64,000 nucleotides of DNA from Symbiodinium natans (GCA_905221605.1 CAJNDS010000518.1:1-64000); one strand, 5' to 3'. Counted from the stretch's first letter, positions 1 to 10,388 are shown. A program made the numbers and translations. Notes: generated from the letters alone by a model not told the origin.

Positions 1-389
1 CCCTCGCATCCCCATCGCCCATCTGCATCTGGCATTCTCTCTCATCTGCTTCTCTAATCCCTCACTTTGTACCCTGACTCTTACAGCTCGGAGCCCGATA
101 CCCCGAAGCCCTGCAAGCTTCCACGTATGCTGAGGGTCCCCTGGCAACTACTTCGCTTTCAGGTGGGCTCCGACCGCCCCAGGAAGAGCACGAATGTGTA
201 ACAGTATTCTGAAAGTCAGTCCTCCGGAATTCACAAGACCGAGTTACAAACAGCCAGCCCCCAGATCCGAAAAGGGTGGTAGCTTGAAGGCCTTGAAACC
301 ATTGCACCTTAAAAGGCAACAAACATAGCTCTCAAACAAGCCGCAATCGCCGATGCACTCTCTCTTCTTCTTCTGCTGCACCCTCCGCG

Positions 390-398
390 CTCTCTCTC

Positions 399-468
<70 letters not shown>
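390..468. repeat. (CT)n microsatellite
   Basis: Nearly uninterrupted CT dinucleotide repeat of about 79 bp. It yields artificial Arg-Glu repeats on the minus strand. The flanking DNA (1-1080) is unique sequence in which I see no convincing gene. Confidence 0.95.
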
Positions 469-472
<4 letters not shown>

Positions 473-1086
473 AAGCCCTCAATTCGGATTTCATCTACAC
501 TGTTGGTATAAGCATTTCTGAATGAATGAACCCCTTACTCCTCTCGACGATTTCGGGCATGTTCTTCGTGGCGAACCCTGTTGCAACTTTTCCTGCACTA
601 TCTGAGCGAATAGTTACTACCTTGGTCTAGCAAAGAGACGACCATTCATGAAGAGGCAGGCGGCACTCCAGCTGCAGCTTTGCCTCCTCAGCTCAGTCGT
701 GCCTTTGCAAAACTGCGGAAACCCGCAAATTGCAGACTTCTGGTTTCTCAACTTTGAGAGTAGCTGCTTGCCGGCGTCCTTGCGCAGACAACTGCTGTAA
801 GAATGAAAAATGCAATGCTGCCATGCAGCAAGAAGGAAACATGCAATACTGCCATGCAGTAGTCTTTGAAAAAGAAGGCCCCTTGACACATTGACACAGT
901 CGGCATGTACCTCTCGTTTCCAACTCAAGGGGAAAGGTCCGAGCCACAGTGTCCAAAGCGGAAAAGGGCCTTCCACGAAGCTAGCTATCTATACTCCCCT
1001 TAGAACCTTAATAAAAATCAATATTTTGATTATCCTCTTGGGTTTTATATACACAAGAATAAACAATAATTCCCAAGGGGATATAG

Positions 1087-1428
1087 CTATGGGCTTGATA
1101 CACCCATGGGGCTGACAGCATGAGCCGCCCCGCGACGCTCGGCATGTACGGCGACCAGGCTTAGGAGAATCATGATTGGAGCCAGCTGGAGCACGTTCTC
1201 TGGTGTCGGGGCTGAAGATTGGGTCCAAAAGGCAAGCAGCGCCGAGCAAGCTCCGGTGATGTCGACCAGCGCCTCGAGGCTCTCAACAAAGACATCCGCG
1301 TTGTCCAACACCAGCGCGCGGCATCTCTCGAACTTCGCGGGCCAGGGCATGTCCTCCTGCGACAAGATGTGCTGCAAGCCATCGGTGACTTCCGTGCAGA
1401 CCGACAGGCCCTTGCGCTTGGCCTGAAC
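1087..1428 (-). CDS. C-terminal coding exon, unknown protein
   Basis: A 113-codon terminal exon. It starts directly after a good acceptor (TGCTCTCCAG|GTTCAG, AG at 1429-1430) and ends at a stop at 1087. The peptide begins VQAKRKGLSVCTEV and reads on as an acidic, mixed sequence (FVESLEALVDITGACSALL) with a hydrophobic stretch (LQLAPIMILLSLVAV) near the end. I recognise no family. It lies 180 bp downstream of the stop of the EF-hand/cNMP-like gene and could be an alternative last exon of that gene or a separate gene. The opposite strand is also open here but shows no splice-site support. Confidence 0.55.
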   Translation of the reverse strand, partial: VQAKRKGLSVCTEVTDGLQHILSQEDMPWPAKFERCRALVLDNADVFVESLEALVDITGACSALLAFWTQSSAPTPENVLQLAPIMILLSLVAVHAERRGAAHAVSPMGVSSP

Positions 1429-1605
1429 CTGGAGAGCAGCCGCGAATGGAGAGAGCCATCCAGAGGCGGAGCTTGAGCTTGCAGGACTTGTAGCTACCTA
1501 TACTGAACTTGGAACCCCAGGAAAAATTGTCATTCTTGCTGTTTTAAAAGGAATTTTGGTACCCAAAAACTTTTTTCTTTAAAAAAAGAGTATTTCCAAG
1601 TACCT

Positions 1606-2769
1606 CTAAGTTGCATCCAAGGGTGGCCAGTCCACTTCAGAGCCCGCCGCTTGTCCGATTCCTGCGTCACGCAAGATCTCCTTGACCAACTTGACAAGGA
1701 GGGTGTCGGGCGAGTTCTGAACGCACTGGCTTAGCCTTTCAGCATCCAGGGTAGCAAAAACTGCATTGCTGGAAGCAATCACCGCTTCTCCATCTCTGCA
1801 TCCTCTGATGACCTCACCGGGTTGTACAACCACGTGCTGATCCATACTGCGCCTGTGGACCTGCCCACGCACGAGAATGTGAACCTGCCCACAAGCCGAG
1901 TCTTGCAAGAGATCCCCTTCTGAGGCAGAGGTCCACTGGCAGTGTCCACAAGCCAGCAGCTTCTGAAAGAGAGGCACAGGGCAGCCCTTTGCGTGGAAGG
2001 TGCGCGCAAAGAGCAGGGCCTCCTTCTCACTGAAGGACACCGGCTCATGGGTTCGTAGTGCTTTGAAGGCTCCAAGGACTCCTGAAAGCAAAAGAGGGCC
2101 CATGGGGCCAGAGTCAACGAGGTCCTGGAACGAGGCAGCGAGGTCGTCTGCCACGCTTCTGAGCTGATCCATCCACTCGGCGGGCAACATGGGCGATCCG
2201 TGCGCATGGCCCTGAAGCACGAGCACCACGCTTGCTAAGGTGAGTAGCAGCTCACTTGTGTCTGCCAGCATCTCGCTTGAAACGTCCCTCCCGACGATGG
2301 CTGCGATCACACCGTAGAGATGGCTTTTGGGACTCCCCGGCTCTTCGAGAACAGCCAGGACCCTCCCCGCCATCTTTACGGCGCTCTTCCATCCGGTGGT
2401 TTCGGCCAAGCTTGTGCTTGCGCCCTGAAAAGCTGCTTGAACTTGCTCCTCCGGCCCAATTTTCAAAGAAGCTTGAAAGAAGTCTAGAAAGCAGAAACCC
2501 CCCCAACCCCCCACGAAAAAGACGCACAGCAACAGCAGCAACATGCGCCCCCCCCCCCCCGGAAGCACCATGTCCTCCAAGCTCGGCGGAGAATTCCTTG
2601 CTGCCAGGTCCGCTCGGGAAACGGCGACCGCATCGTCTCTGCAATTTGGCGACAGAAACTTCAGCAGCGCGGCTACCTGGCTGCTGGGCAGGTGGATGTC
2701 GCAGCTGGCCAGCGCCGCTGCAAACTCGACTTCGGTGATGCTTCCGTTGGAGTCCGTATCAAAGCGCTC
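1606..2769 (-). CDS. EF-hand and cyclic-nucleotide-binding-like protein (two exons, 5' incomplete)
   Basis: Exon 2569-2769 codes for ERFDTDSNGSITEVEF, a canonical EF-hand calcium loop (D-x-D-x-N-G-x-I-x-x-x-E), and ends ATG|GTGCTT. Exon 1606-2448 starts after GGCCGGAG| and stays in phase for 280 residues. Its C-terminal part (VHILVRGQV, then QPGEVIRGC and AVIASSNAVFATLDAERL) has the strand-turn pattern of a cyclic-nucleotide-binding domain, but the phosphate-binding Arg signature is not clear, so ligand binding is uncertain. The intron holds a C/G homopolymer of about 13 bp. Upstream, the exon is preceded by an intron end (CCCTTACAAAG..AACCCAAAAAAG) of the introner family seen elsewhere in the window. 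Earlier exons are not identified. Inferred role: calcium- or cyclic-nucleotide-responsive signalling protein. Confidence 0.7.
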   Translation of the reverse strand, partial: ERFDTDSNGSITEVEFAAALASCDIHLPSSQVAALLKFLSPNCRDDAVAVSRADLAARNSPPSLEDMVLPGGGGRMLLLLLCVFFVGGWGGFCFLDFFQASLKIGPEEQVQAAFQGASTSLAETTGWKSAVKMAGRVLAVLEEPGSPKSHLYGVIAAIVGRDVSSEMLADTSELLLTLASVVLVLQGHAHGSPMLPAEWMDQLRSVADDLAASFQDLVDSGPMGPLLLSGVLGAFKALRTHEPVSFSEKEALLFARTFHAKGCPVPLFQKLLACGHCQWTSASEGDLLQDSACGQVHILVRGQVHRRSMDQHVVVQPGEVIRGCRDGEAVIASSNAVFATLDAERLSQCVQNSPDTLLVKLVKEILRDAGIGQAAGSEVDWPPLDAT

Positions 2770-2854
2770 CTTGCTTTTTTGGGTTGGTTTCTTTGTAAGG
2801 GAACATCGAAACCAAAAAAACCCTAAACCCCAAACCCTAAACCCTAAACCCTAA

Positions 2855-4280
2855 TTCTTGCAAGTCGTTATCTCCCGTCCCGCCACAGCAGCTAGAAGCT
2901 CCAGCCACACAGATGCATGCCTCTGCAAAATACTGATCCTGCCATTTTGCCTGCAACTGGCTTCGGGTTAGAGATTCATGCACACTTGTAAAAGGCGGCC
3001 AAAGTGAGGTATCACAGAGGCCAAGCAAGCAGAATGTCCCTCAAAGTGTTTCTTCAACTGCACAAAGGGAGGGGTGCGCAGCCACGGGTGGGCAGCTCAA
3101 GATGGAAAAACATGGCTGTGGCTATGTTGCATGGAAATCACTTCTTGAGCACGGATTGTTACAGGATTGCACAGGCAAGCTCAGCAATTGATCTTGGAAC
3201 GCTCGACTTTCCTTGCCAAACGCTGCAGTCTGGGTGTTCGTTACGAAAAGGCCACTCTGCAAGAATAGCACTTCATTCTTGCAAGTCGTTATCTCCCGTC
3301 CCGCCACAGCAGCTAGAAGCTCCAGCCACACAGATGCATGCCTCTGCAAAATACTGATCCTGCCATTTTGCCTGCAACTGGCTTCGGGTTAGAGATTCAT
3401 GCACACTTGTAAAAGGCGGCCAAAGTGAGGTATCACAGAGGCCAAGCAAGCAGAATGTCCCACCCCTCCAGCACTGGCAAATTGAAAAGCGCAGCTAAGA
3501 AATGCCGCCGACATGAGCCTCCATGCCCATCAATGCTTGCAGGTACCATGCATGACCGCCACGTGGCAAAGGTGGCGATCAATTAAACGCGGTCTCCTCA
3601 CCAGGCGTGAGGAATCAGGTGTGCCCAGAGGCACTGTGAGGGGGGCTCAGCCCTCACCAGCCCGCAGCACAAGTAACAGCCTCAAAACCCAGCCTCCAGG
3701 TTTGACAAACAGACCCAAAAGTGGCCACATGCTAAAGGACCCGGTTACCTGTGAGCAAGCGAAAACCAGTTGCCTGTACGCGAATTCCGCCCCATGGGAA
3801 AACTGTTCGTGACCCGATCAAAGTGTACCAGACTCTGGTCAGAAATGCAGCACGTAAAACACGGGAAGCTAACATCGACAGTCCAGCGGCCGCAATCAAG
3901 CTTTTCCATTCTGTTGTGCAGAAGTAGCAACCCGATGTCCAAGTGGAGCAGCCCATCAACCCAGAAGAAGTCCAACACTCGCCACGGCGCGTCCAAGAAA
4001 CAGCCATAAACTGTACGCCAACCATGTCCCAGAGAGCAGAGAGGCCAGACTGTACAGCCTCCCAAAAGGCGAGTTACGAGACCCACCCAGCGCTGGAGCA
4101 GCTCAAGATGGAAAAACATGGCTGTGGCTATGTTGCATGGAAATCACTTCTTGAGCACGGATTGTTACAGGATTGCACAGGCAAGCTCAGCAATTGATCT
4201 TGGAACGCTCGACTTTCCTTGCCAAACGCTGCAGTCTGGGTGTTCGTTACGAAAAGGCCACTCTGCAAGAATAGCACTTC
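2855..4280. repeat. Nested duplication block A-x-B-A'-y-B' bounded by telomeric repeats
   Basis: A segment of about 188 bp (A, 2855-3042) recurs at 3276-3460, and a segment of about 180 bp (B, 3096-3275) recurs at 4099-4280, both nearly identical. A' starts exactly where B ends. Left of A is ..CCCTAAACCCTAA and right of B' is ACCCTAAACCCTAA, so the block is embedded in telomeric repeat. No convincing gene is seen inside. Confidence 0.85.
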
Positions 4281-4427
4281 AACCCTAAACCCTAAGGGCT
4301 CCCAAGGCGCAAAGGCCGTTGCCAGGAGGACCTTGAGCTGTGCCAAGGAGAGGCCCTTGGAAGCCGACAAGGCGGCCAAGAGGGTGCCCACGTGGCCTGG
4401 GTTGGCCGATAGAAGCCCTCTGAAAGA

Positions 4428-4429
4428 TA

Positions 4430-4475
<46 letters not shown>

Positions 4476-4575
4476 TTAGGGTTTAGGGTTTAGGGTTTAG
4501 GGTTTAGGGTTTAGGGTTTAGGGTTTGGGGTTTGGGGTTTGGGGTTTGGGGTTTAGGGTTTAGGGTATAGGGTCC
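4428..4575. repeat. (AT)n microsatellite followed by TTTAGGG array
   Basis: About 43 bp of TA repeat (4428-4470) runs directly into a TTTAGGG array with TTTGGGG variants. The sequence then continues as an introner-like end (CCCTTATAAACCCAAATAAGG) next to the exon at 4623. Confidence 0.9.
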
Positions 4576-4622
4576 CTTATAAACCCAAATAAGGAAAACA
4601 AAAAAATGCTCCAAAAACCAGC

Positions 4623-5246
4623 CTAGTGGCGCACGAAAGCCTCACGGCCAACTGCATCCTGTCCGCTCACGCATAGCATGCTCTGGAGCCCTCTCACATC
4701 GTGAGATTGAAAGCTGACGCCGAACCTCTCATTCAGGAGATCAACCACACGTTCGAAAGAACCAGGACACAGAACCCTCCCCGGCGGAGCGCATGCATCA
4801 AAGATCTCTCCAAGCTGAAGACTGACCTCCGAAGAGGAAGTTGATGCAGGGGGCTGCTGTTCAGATGCATGTGGACCAGTCGCAGTTACAGAGGCTGCAA
4901 TTTTGGACAACACGGATGCCTTGCAAGTTTTTGCACGGCGATTTACGACAGGCAGGACAAGTGCTCTTTGTCCACGAGCTGTCGGCAGGGAAACGGTCCT
5001 GCCCATGGGAACGGAACTGGAAGGAGGAGAACTGCAGTCAAAAGGCCCACCTGGACTGCTGTCCATGCTTTGCGCCGGTGAAGCTCCAAAGCTTACACCA
5101 AACCTTAGCCGAGGTGGTGGCCTCCAGTTTAGGAAGGTCGGTGTCGACTCAAGAAATCGGCCGATGCATCGCGGGCTGTATCGTGCCACCTTCATCTTTG
5201 CAACGCGCATGGCCCTGCGCAAGGCGCGGCTTCTCCTTGTGAGCAC
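4623..5246 (-). CDS. Coding exon, unknown protein
   Basis: An open frame of 207 codons preceded by an acceptor-like CTAG| and a stop, so the 5' edge is probably a splice site rather than a start codon. The N-terminal part is basic (LTRRSRALRRAMRVAKMK) and the middle is Ser/Pro-rich. The C-terminal part (QLGEIFDACAPPG, VVDLLNERFGVSF, GLQSMLCVSGQ) alternates helices and resembles degenerate EF-hand pairs without calcium ligands. The terminal CAC-TAG-GCTGGTTTTTGGAGC matches the sequence around the donor of the gene at 56.2 kb (TCC-TAG-GTAGGTTTTCTGGA), so the apparent stop may lie at an intron boundary. Confidence 0.5.
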   Translation of the reverse strand: MLTRRSRALRRAMRVAKMKVARYSPRCIGRFLESTPTFLNWRPPPRLRFGVSFGASPAQSMDSSPGGPFDCSSPPSSSVPMGRTVSLPTARGQRALVLPVVNRRAKTCKASVLSKIAASVTATGPHASEQQPPASTSSSEVSLQLGEIFDACAPPGRVLCPGSFERVVDLLNERFGVSFQSHDVRGLQSMLCVSGQDAVGREAFVRH

Positions 5247-5286
5247 CTAGTTCATGGTTGGGATAATACTAAAAACTTCAATTGTT

Positions 5287-5341
5287 ATTCCTCATTGGGT
5301 TTAAGCACCCTCAAAAATGTGAAATGCTACCCAACTATGAC
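5287..5341. repeat. Dispersed ~50-bp repeat (second copy at 16979-17034)
   Basis: The segment from TGGGTTTAAG to CCCAACTATGACAAAG is shared with 16979-17034 with only a few differences. The function is unknown; it may be part of an intron-like element. The stretch 5350-6350 is otherwise unique sequence without a gene I can support. Confidence 0.7.
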
Positions 5342-6559
5342 AAAGGCACAAGGGTAAAGATCCCAACTAAAACTGCACGGTAGCCGACACCAGGAACATC
5401 CAAATTTAGCAGCTCCCTTGAGCTGTCCTCCCTTTGGATGTCATCAACGGAGTCGGGTGGTGCGGGAAGATCCAACATCCGTTCCATTTGTCCCAGAGTG
5501 AAACATGACCCTCTTAGAAAGCCGGAGGGAGAGGCCCTGAAGGTGCAAACATAAAGCATCAACATCGCGGACATCAGCGTGCAGCTAATGCCAGCACTTC
5601 GCATCACAGCTGGTCTCATCTGCTGCCGGTCGATGGGGCCGTGCCGCATGTGGGGCAAGGCTGTTCGGCAACCCCATCTACCTCACCAGCGACTTTCAGT
5701 GCTGTTTGTTGAAGCTCCGGAATGATGGCTGCCACCTACGATAGTCCACATAGCATGCTGTTGCTTTGCTTGCTGCTCATGAGACATATTGCGAAGGACC
5801 TTTTGGGCCAGCACATCTGCGTTCATTTGCCGGCCACGCTGCTTTGAAGCCATGCAGCCACCTCTTCATGGACCTGCCTGTTCCGTACCACTACAAGTTG
5901 CTAGTAGCAGCTTGGCTGAACCCTTCAGTGATTCAAGAAGCAGCCCCCGAGCAAAATTGCACCACCGAAGACCCCAAACAGTCCAGTCCAACTGCCCACA
6001 AGCACTCAGGAAAAGCAGATCGAGGCTTTTGGCTGGTACCGATCTGGGCTCAATCAGCCTTGCTCTCCACCACGTGCAGGCACGCTATTTTCGTGATGTC
6101 TGTACTCCACTTGTCCAGGAACCCGGCAAGACTCACCAGAATGCCGGCTCTTCTTTGACTTGAGTGAATTTTGAACCCCAGCAGTACAAGTGCTATGGAC
6201 ACAATCAACAGAAGAAATTAACACGAAATTAACACCCAAACGTCCAATTAACAGCGATTGCCAATCTGGCCTCTAAATTTCCTCCTCTGCACACAGTCAT
6301 GCCTGTGCAACATGCGGGAAGCCTTGCCCACGAATTAATATAGGGGCCTGAGAATAGGGTTTTGGAGGCTATTATGGTAGAATTATCAAGGGACCACAAG
6401 GGAGTACTATTTGCAATTCTTCCGACCCCTATAATAGTGGGGATAGGATTAGGGGGACCCTTGGGGATATAGACCCTCTGAAATAAGGTCCCTGCTTAAG
6501 AGAGCCAGAAGAGGGTTCAGAAGGGGGTACCCTTTTAAGGGTCCCCCTTATCCTACCTA

Positions 6560-7310
6560 GGAAGGGTTTAGGGTTTAGGGTTTGGGGTTTGGGGTTTGGG
6601 GTTTAGGGTTTAGGGTTTAGGGTTTAGGGTTTAGGGTTTAGGGTTTAGGGTTTAGGGTTTAGGGTTTAGGGTTTAGGGTTTAGGGTTTAGGGTTTAGGGT
6701 TTAGGGTTTAGAAGCCCTGCTCAGTGTCGCCTGTGGCAGCCTGCGGCTCCTGGGCATCTGGGCTCATAGGGTCGAAGGGTTGAAGGGTTTAGGCGGGATT
6801 ATGCACCCTAAACCCTAAACCCTAAACCCTAAACCCTAAACCCTAAACCCTAAACCCTAAACCCTAAACCCTAAGGACTTCTCGGGTTTATAGGGCCTTT
6901 CAGGTTTGGGCTTTTAGGGTTGAAGGGGTTAGGGATTAAGGTTTGTAGGATGTAGGGTTTAGGGTTGAGGGCTTGTAGGATGTAGGTTTCGGGTTGAGGG
7001 TTCACGGTTGAGGCTGAGGGCTGAAACCCCTTCTCCAAAAGTATGAGCACCTTTTTAGCGAGCAACTGCACTGCATCTAGGCAGCCAAGCTTCCAATAGC
7101 TTCAAGAGAGGCTTGCCTGATCCAAGACCTCGGGCCTTGATGGTTTCCGGTTTAGGATTTAGGGCTTAGGGCTTAGAGTTTAGGGTTTAAGGGTTCAGGG
7201 TTTAGGATTTAGGATTTCGGGCTTAGGGCTTAGGGCTTAGGGTTTAAAGTTTAGGGTTTAGGATTTAGGGCTTGGGGTTAAAGGTTTGGGGCGCGGGTTG
7301 CCGCAGCACA
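6560..7310. repeat. Telomeric repeat zone, both orientations
   Basis: A TTTAGGG array (6568-6709) is followed about 100 bp later by an inverted CCCTAAA array (6808-6873) and then by degenerate copies. The spacer at 6710-6790 has a short minus-strand open frame, and 7020-7140 another, but neither can be assigned. This head-to-head arrangement of telomeric tracts recurs throughout the window. Confidence 0.9.
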
Positions 7311-7336
7311 ACGCCCCCTTGTTCAAAGAACTCCGC

Positions 7337-7420
7337 GCGCGGTACTCTGTGAAACTACAGCTCCACGAAGGCGTTGGCAAGTGCCATTGCCGCCACTCTC
7401 AGAAAGCTAAAAAAGAACCT
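7337..7420 (-). pseudogene. Remnant third copy of the ankyrin-gene last exon
   Basis: The minus strand reads ARVAAMALANAFVEL-like sequence ending in TAG. It matches the C-terminus of the two ankyrin genes (RVAAQALANASIEL) with mostly third-position changes. Only this end is present, 300 bp downstream of the first ankyrin gene. The synonymous pattern also identifies the true reading frame of the last exon in the intact copies. Confidence 0.65.
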
Positions 7421-7580
7421 TCGGATGGCCAAAAGCCTCCAAACTTCAGCAGAAAGCTTTAAAAAAAAAAACTTCGGATGGCCTACACGTCCTTAGGACG
7501 ACAGAAACCCTTGAACCCTGTTTTTCGTCACAGCAGCTCAAGAGTGACACTGTTATAGTGTGAAAATCTTCTAAACCCTA
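7400..7580. repeat. Duplicated 3' flank of the ankyrin genes (copy at 12545-12725)
   Basis: Downstream of both ankyrin genes lies the same ~180-bp sequence: a tandem pair of AGAAAGCT..CTTCGGATGGCC units and then a unique stretch ending GTGTGAAAATCT, followed by telomeric repeat. This shows that the duplication unit (about 5.1 kb period) included the 3' flank. Confidence 0.9.
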
Positions 7581-7716
7581 AACCCTAAACCCTAAACCCT
7601 AAACCCTCAACCCTAAACCCTAAACCCTAAACCCTGAACCCTAAACCCTAAACCCTACACCCTAAACCCTAGACCCTAAACCTTAAACGCTACGGAAGCC
7701 CTCGCGACTGGTGAAA

Positions 7717-10227
7717 CTAAAGCTCGATTGAGGCATTCGCAAGCGCCTGTGCCGCCACTCTCTGGCAGCCCTCCCGGTCTCCCTCAAAAGCTTGCCTTGG
7801 AAGCCCAGTAGCCACATCAGAGTGAAGGTGCCCTTTTTGAGGCTGCTTATTTTGGGTTGCTTGCTTTGTAAGGGAACCCTGAACCCTGAAATACCCTGAA
7901 CCAAAAAAAGGGGAACGGGTACCTCTGGGCGACCAAGTTGCATCAAAAAGTCCGGCAAGGACTGGCCCTGGGCGAAGTCTGCCGCGGCCCAGTTGCGGGA
8001 GTTGCGCAAGTCCATCCGGGCGCCCGCGGCGATGAGGGCGGCGGCCGCCTCATACTGCCCTGACATGATGGCTGCCATGAGGGGTGTTTGATGGCCGTGG
8101 TGATAGGCCCACCTGGTCAACTTCGACCTCCAGCCGCAGCGGTGCTGAAGCGTCTTGGCCGCAAATAGGAGCCGCAGGGGGACCGGGGGAGCCGCAACCG
8201 TGTTCACGTGAGCCCGTAACTCAAGCAGCCGCTGCACAAGCTCTGCGCTACCACCACGAACTGCTGTGGCCACGTACAGCGACTTGCACATGTCCACCTG
8301 GTGAAGATCCGGTCCTGCCTGGATGACCAGCTCTTCCAGCGCCGTCAAGGCCACGAAGGCGGCGGCATACTCGAACGCCGAGTCTCCGAAAAGGTTCCTC
8401 TTAAAGGGGCTGCCGCCCGCGCCGCAAAGGATTCGGATTCCTTCCGGGTCATTTGCAGCAGCTGCCGCAGCTACATCCGGGTGCACGCCGGAATCCACTT
8501 TCACTCTTGCAGAGAGCAGCAGCCGCAGGGTGTCGTGGTTTCTGAAGAGGCTGCAGATTCCAAGACCTGTGCTGCCCAAAGGTACTCCTGCCATCGGCTG
8601 GTCCTTTCGCGTCCAACGGTTTATGTTGGCCCGCATCTGGAGCAAGCCCTGCATCACCAGCGGGTCCCCACGAAGTGCGGCGTAGTGCACCGGCGACCAT
8701 CCCCCAGTGTCCACCTCATGGACAGTTGCGAAGCCGTTCTGGTAGAGGAACTGCTGCGCTGCAAGGGCCGGAGTGTCTGATTCGCCACCGCCATCTGGCT
8801 CAAACCCGGGGATCAAGTCATACTCTGCCACAGCTGGAAAACCCCTCAGGCGGGCGGTTTGCGTGTTTAGAAGCACGCGGTAGGCCACTAGGTCTTGGGC
8901 CCTTAGCAGGAACCTCAATTTGCGCCCAAGAGCTTTCTGAAAGATTGGAGCCAGCTTGCCACGATCCTCCTCTACTGTGAAATGTCCATCGCCAGCAGGC
9001 TGCACAATGAAAAACGGGGCAGAGGACGCCGTCATTTCTACCTCAGTGCTGCTCTTGATCATGATGATCCAGGACTCCGCCGAAAGCTCGCGAAGGGCTC
9101 GCTCCGTTCGACACCACGCTCTTAAGGTCCAGGAAAAAGGAGTGAAGACTTTGCCAAGCAAGGTGCTTTCGACGACGGGGCAGAGGGCGATGAAGAACTT
9201 GCACTCCGCGATGTACCCCGGGATGCTGTCCACGGCCCTGGCGAGGTTGATCCTCTTCCCAACTTCCGGCGCCGGTCCCAAACTCTGACTCTGGCCCTCC
9301 AGCTGGGGGCATGAGAAATAGTCGTACCAAATAAACAGCGGCGCCTCGCGCAGCGCCGCGGTGGGAAGCGGCCGCGCCCTCGGGAAAAACGTCTCCGTGT
9401 ACACGTCCAGAGGGATGTCAACCTAAAACCCGAAAACCCTAAAACCCTAAAACCCTAAAACCCTAAAACCCTTAAACCCTTAAACCCTTAAACCCTAAAC
9501 CCTAAACTTAACCCTAAACCCTAAACCCTCAACCCTAAACCCTAAACCCTAAACCCTAAACCCTACACGGGGGGGGGGGGGGGGGGGACCTGCAAATCCG
9601 ACAGGACGTGCGCCAGAGCATCCTTCAGGCTGCTCAGCTGCTTGCTTTCCTAGGATGGCCCCTTAAAACCCTCTTTAGGGTTTAGGGTTTAGGGTTTAGG
9701 GTTTAGGGTTTAGGCGTAGGGCGTAGGGCGTAGGGCGTAGGGCGTAGGGCGTAAGACGTAGGGCGTAGGGCGTAGGGCGTAGGGCGTAAGACGTAGGGTG
9801 TTGAATATGAGCCTCTTAAACCCAGTAAGGGAACATGTGGAACGTCCCACAAGGGCCTACCGAGCTTCTGGATCTGGGTGGTGGCTGCCCACCCACTCGT
9901 GCGAAACGAAGGCGGCGTTCCCAAGACTCTTGTCAAACTTGACCAGGAGGCCCTTCGCTTCTAAGACCTCGTGAGGTTCCACCTCCGGGCCCCACGCTGC
10001 ACATTCCACCCGGATCAGAAACCCCAAACTTCATAAACTTTAAGCCCTAAACCGCAAACCCTAAACCCTAAACCCTAAACCCCCTCCCCAAAAAAAGCGC
10101 TCGCGCGATTCGGGGGCTCCCGTCCTGGTCCATCTGCAGCAGGGCTTCCGCGGGCACGGTGTACATGGGGAACAGGATCGCGTCGGCATCGAACTCCGCA
10201 GGCCCTCCGAGTGGCTTGCTGTTTTGG
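7717..10227 (-). CDS. Ankyrin-repeat protein, copy 1 (five exons seen, 5' incomplete)
   Basis: Exons in sense order: 10227-10125, 9982-9869, 9649-9590, 9422-7923 and 7842-7717. They join in frame to about 634 codons. Joins: MDQ|VEPHE (GA donor), HPDP|ESKQL (GA donor), DLQ|VDIPL (CAG|GTCCC to TTTTAG|) and RPE|PQKGH (GAG|GTACCC to AAGCAG|). The N-terminal half carries ILFPMYTV and FVSHEWVGSHHPDP, a motif common in dinoflagellate ankyrin proteins. Ankyrin repeats follow: GGWSPVHYAALRGDPLVMQG, GGSAELVQRLLELRAHVN, and HQTPLMAAIMSGQYEAAAAL. The role is probably protein-protein binding; partner and location are unknown. The introns at 9423-9589 and 9650-9868 are rich in telomeric repeat and are absent from copy 2. 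Confidence 0.85.
9423..9589 (-). repeat. Intron of ankyrin copy 1 made of telomeric repeats plus a G/C tract
   Basis: 167 bp between exons GATTTGCAG| and |GTTGACATC. The sense strand starts GTCCCC (a run of about 20 C) and then is TTTAGGG and TTTTAGGG repeat to the acceptor TTTTAG|, which is itself a telomeric unit. Nothing else is present. Paralogue copy 2 has continuous coding sequence at this position. Confidence 0.85.
9650..9868 (-). repeat. Second extra intron of ankyrin copy 1, with TTTAGGG and GTAGGGC arrays
   Basis: 219 bp between CCA|GAAGCTCGG (GA donor) and GGCCATCCTAG|GAAAGC. It contains a TTTAGGG array (9673-9713) and then about eleven GTAGGGC variants (9714-9797). Its outer parts (TTCCCTTACTGGGTTTAAGAGG) resemble the introner family. 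Exon ends GAA(G/A)GC are repeated at both borders. Absent from copy 2. Confidence 0.8.
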
Positions 10228-10314
10228 CTATACCAGAAGACCACAGGATTATCGGGTGTAGGGTTTAGGGTTTGGGGTTTAGGGTTTAGGGTTTGGGGTT
10301 TAGGGTTTAGGGCG

Positions 10315-10388
10315 ACCGCGAGGGCAGAACAGGACCAAAGGCCACAGGGCCCGAGGACCGCCAATAAAACAAAGACGGCCTTCCACGC
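10315..10388 (-). CDS. Putative upstream exon with a hydrophobic segment
   Basis: After the acceptor TTTTTCAG| the minus strand reads AWKAVFVLLAVLGPCGLWS and further hydrophobic residues, then runs into CCCTAAACCC. It could be an N-terminal membrane or signal segment of the ankyrin copy 1 gene. No counterpart was found upstream of copy 2. Confidence 0.35.

Noticed and set aside
309-494. Arg/Glu-rich open frame
   Set aside because: Translation of the CT microsatellite.
5335-6240. Open frames of 60-130 codons on both strands
   Set aside because: No family, splice-site or paralogue support; one (5335-5658) has a plausible hydrophobic segment, but that is not enough to call it.
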